DNA from: Oncomelania hupensis
Taxonomy: Eukaryota > Mollusca > Gastropoda > Littorinimorpha > Pomatiopsidae
DNA length: 64,000 bases
Direction of reading: 5' to 3'
Assembly (NCBI GenBank): GCA_036898135.1
Contig: CM072515.1
Coordinates: 48,749,534-48,813,533 of the forward strand
Under the pieces are notes generated by a model. That model ran no database searches and was not told the origin of the DNA. It was given only the letters and a program-made list of their open reading frames with translations. The position numbers were made by a program, and so were the translations under genes. Shown here in pieces: positions 61,426 to 64,000 of this stretch; within the stretch, counting starts at the first letter, position 1; each line of letters begins with the position of its first letter.

Positions 61426-61844
61426 ATATAGCGAGGAAGCCTTTGGCTACCTTTCTCTTACACTCTTGACGCTTTAATGCGTGAGATACAGAGGTAATGG
61501 ACGCACTCAATGCAACCACAGCGAATTGGCCCCTGGACACACATTCCCTGTGTCTCAACGGTTGTGATCTATACCCCTAAAGGTTGTAATATAACCCCCC
61601 CCCCCTAACAGTTGTGGCCTATACCCTTAACGGTTGCGGCGCAGTCTGCTGTGTTTCATTAGTAGAAACGTTTGACTAAAGACTTGTGTCAGCTTACATT
61701 GAATACAATATAATGTAGAGGGCAGAACAAATAATCACACTCAGAAGAAGAGACTACTGAAAGTGAAGAAAGAAGAGGAGGAGGAAGAAGAAGATATATG
61801 GTATTTAAAAGAAGCCGATGAAGATAAAAATGAAAAAGGCGGTA

Positions 61845-61847
<3 letters not shown>

Positions 61848-61917
<70 letters not shown>

Positions 61918-61943
61918 TTGATGATGATGATGATGACGACGAC

Positions 61944-62022
<79 letters not shown>
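61848..62022. repeat. (GAT)n microsatellite
   Basis: About 58 trinucleotide units with a GTT and a GAC interruption. It explains the poly-Asp and poly-Met frames. Confidence 0.97.
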
Positions 62023-62686
62023 TTGACTACGACAACGTTAATGATAACGATTCAATAATAAATAATGCACATCTACCTGCAGGATGGAGGATCCAATACA
62101 CCCAACACTCATTTAAAAAAATAATTTCCTTTGAACGGCACATACATTACGCGCTTATGATACAGTTTTCACACAAACTATTGCACCGTGAACAAACGTG
62201 AGAGAATGGTTAAAATACATTGCTCGTACTTATCATAAGCAAGACGCACAGTGCCGAACTCAAGTGGTGTCCTCATGTTTCAAGCACACGCACTCCAAAA
62301 AGTGAGCACGCAAATGTCGCCAAAAACATGTGCTGGCCTCAGTACTCTCTGCTCTTCTTTCTTCACAGGGTCATGTACATCCGTGTCCCCACCCCCACCC
62401 CTTACCCGCCCCCCCTCCCACCCACCTCCCTCTCTCTCTCGCTCCAAAATACCAAACTGTGCTGTGACGAGTTCGAAACTCCCACGGACCAAAAATATTT
62501 ATCTATTCTTTGGTCCATGAGTTTTTAGTGTGTGTGAAGTAGGGGAGAGTAGGCGAGGCCTGATCCTCCTTCTCTCTTGTACTTGAGGTAGACCTCGTCT
62601 AATCTCAACTGCACTGTACGGCAGGGGGGGGGGGGGGGAAATATGTTAGCTTAATAACGTTTTCTCGGTATTGTGTTTTGACCATT

Positions 62687-63073
62687 CCTATCCTATCCTA
62701 TTCTATCTCGTAACCCGGAGGTCGTAGGGGCACCACAGATGATCGTTTAACCAGCATACTCCATCTTTCTCTGTCCTCAGCAGCCCTGATGGCTTCGCTC
62801 AGTGTCAAACCAGTCCATTCTCGAATGTTGTCCTCCCACCTCTTTCTCGGTCTCCCTCTTCTTCTACCTCCTTGCACTGTGCCTTGCAGAATGGTCTTTG
62901 CAAGGCCTGATGATCTGGTGACGTGGCCATACCATCGGAGTTTCCGTTTCTTCACCACTGTGATCAGGTCATCGTGTTGTCCAATGGCTTGTGTGATGGT
63001 CTGTAGGACTTCGTCGTTGGTGATGTGTTGGGTATAGGAAATGCCCAGAAGTCTTCTGTAGCATGGTCAAATA
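62687..63073 (-). mobile_element. RTE-like LINE 3' end, copy 4
   Basis: A minus-strand frame of 86 codons ends the LINE protein: 'KKRKLRWYGHVTRSSGLA', 'GRRRGRPRKRWEDNIREWTG', 'RSSVVPLRPPGYEIE', then a stop and the TAGGATAGG tail. It is flanked by GTTTTGACCATT at 62675-62686 and 63074-63085 (a perfect 12-bp target duplication). This is the best-preserved C-terminus of the four copies. Confidence 0.92.
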
Positions 63074-63085
63074 GTTTTGACCATT

Positions 63086-64000
63086 GCGGAATTGAATCTA
63101 GATGGTGTAAACATATCATCTTAGCATGCATTCTCATAACCTTGTAGCCGAAATAAGAGTGAAATAACATTTTGTTGTATACAGTTACTACATATTACTT
63201 ACGACTGCTTCTTTCATTCTCCTCCTGCTCCCCCTTCTTCTTCCCCTCCTCCCTTTTCCCTCTTCCTCTTAACGTCAAGTTAAAATTGGCAGATCAACGC
63301 TTCAGGTGTTCCAACATAATTTGAGTAGTAAAGTTAGAAGTAAAGTTAGTCAAAACCGAATCGTTTGTCGCTAATTAGCTAAGGACACCCGTTTTGGATG
63401 GGATGGTCCAACATTTTATTATATCAGTAAGTTTAAAGTTGTTAGTTTTATCAATAATCCTAAATTCGTTCTGATTAACGTTATTATCTTTTTCATCTCC
63501 TAAATCTGGGTATAGTAGCAAAGCCCAATGTGTCAAAAAGTTGGTCTGAATTTGGAAATGACCTTTGCAATGTGCTGTCTGTGAGTGCAAGACCTATGAC
63601 ACATAAAAGAAGAACAGAAAACGTTAGATGTACAACATGAGTCTGTCCTGCAGGATTGCATTTCCAAGGGAACCAAATCGCAAAGGCGTATGGAGGAAGA
63701 GAAGAACGAGTTATACGAAGAAGGAGGATCGGGAGCAGGAGCAGAAAGAAAAGGACGTCCGCGAACGACAACCTTAAAATAATGAATCCTCAAATCAACT
63801 CATAAAACTGAACCGATGTGCAGTCTATGACTGAAAATACGAACGTATTAACAGGCTGAGCGGTGCTTAACGGTTTAAGGGCTACGCTGCTTGAACAGTT
63901 TGAGACAGAGCTATTTCAAATACTTTTTATGGTTATGTGGCACAAGGGATTCCCAAATTTACCAGAAACTTTAACAGTTTGCTCACTCCCACTTTGTCTG
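63086..64000. other. Non-coding stretch at the right edge
   Basis: No exon or repeat was recognised. A CTCCTCCT/TTCTTC-rich tract lies at about 63215-63270. Confidence 0.5.

Noticed and set aside
61818..62201. Poly-Asp and poly-Met open frames
   Set aside because: Direct result of a (GAT)n array.

Overview
This is a window of animal nuclear DNA, most likely from a mollusc and perhaps a gastropod. The evidence is split genes with GT-AG introns, a shell-matrix-like WAP-domain gene, tRNA-headed SINEs, CR1/L2-like and RTE-like LINE remnants, TIR elements and very abundant microsatellites. The species call is inference. Most of the window is AT-rich non-coding DNA.

Four host genes can be supported. 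(1) 8083-9885 (+): internal exons of a cysteine-rich WAP-domain protein. (2) 19663-25655 (-): a five-exon homologue of the tubulin-detyrosinating metalloprotease MATCAP (KIAA0895/KIAA0895L, DUF1704), with an HEIGTH active-site motif. (3) 30722-34538 (+): a four-exon gene for the eEF1A lysine methyltransferase EEF1AKMT1 (N6AMT2), 214 aa, with a DPPFLSEEC motif; the 3' splice site and start of its third exon are tandemly duplicated (131 bp). (4) 44002-47928 (-): a gene for a long low-complexity protein ending in a WH1/EVH1-like domain and a CRIB-like motif, which I cannot assign to a named family. Splice phases agree across every junction I placed in these genes.

Mobile DNA fills much of the rest. 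4245-5955 is a CR1/L2-type LINE with endonuclease but little RT, beside a candidate solo LTR (3681-4238). 26688-28546 is a hAT element with TIRs and a transposase fragment. 28606-30600 is an old CR1-like LINE. 52574-56852 is an apparently full-length LINE (endonuclease, RT, RNase H, zinc knuckle) with 12-bp target-site duplications (TSDs) and only three stops and two frameshifts. Four copies of an RTE-like LINE 3' end carry a GATAG-type tail (24606, 36046, 49452, 62687); one sits inside a Tc1/pogo-like TIR element at 35450-36622 whose empty relative lies at 16234-17073. Other TIR elements are at 19424, 23113 and 39506.

Unusual structures: a tandem-plus-inverted palindrome (41704-41886), a telomere-like/TGACGTCA/(GT)n module repeated twice (31955-32520), a degenerate 28-bp minisatellite (60704-60912), a composite CA/CT minisatellite (59885-60255), and a 63-bp micro-retroposon with a 12-bp TSD (58077-58163).
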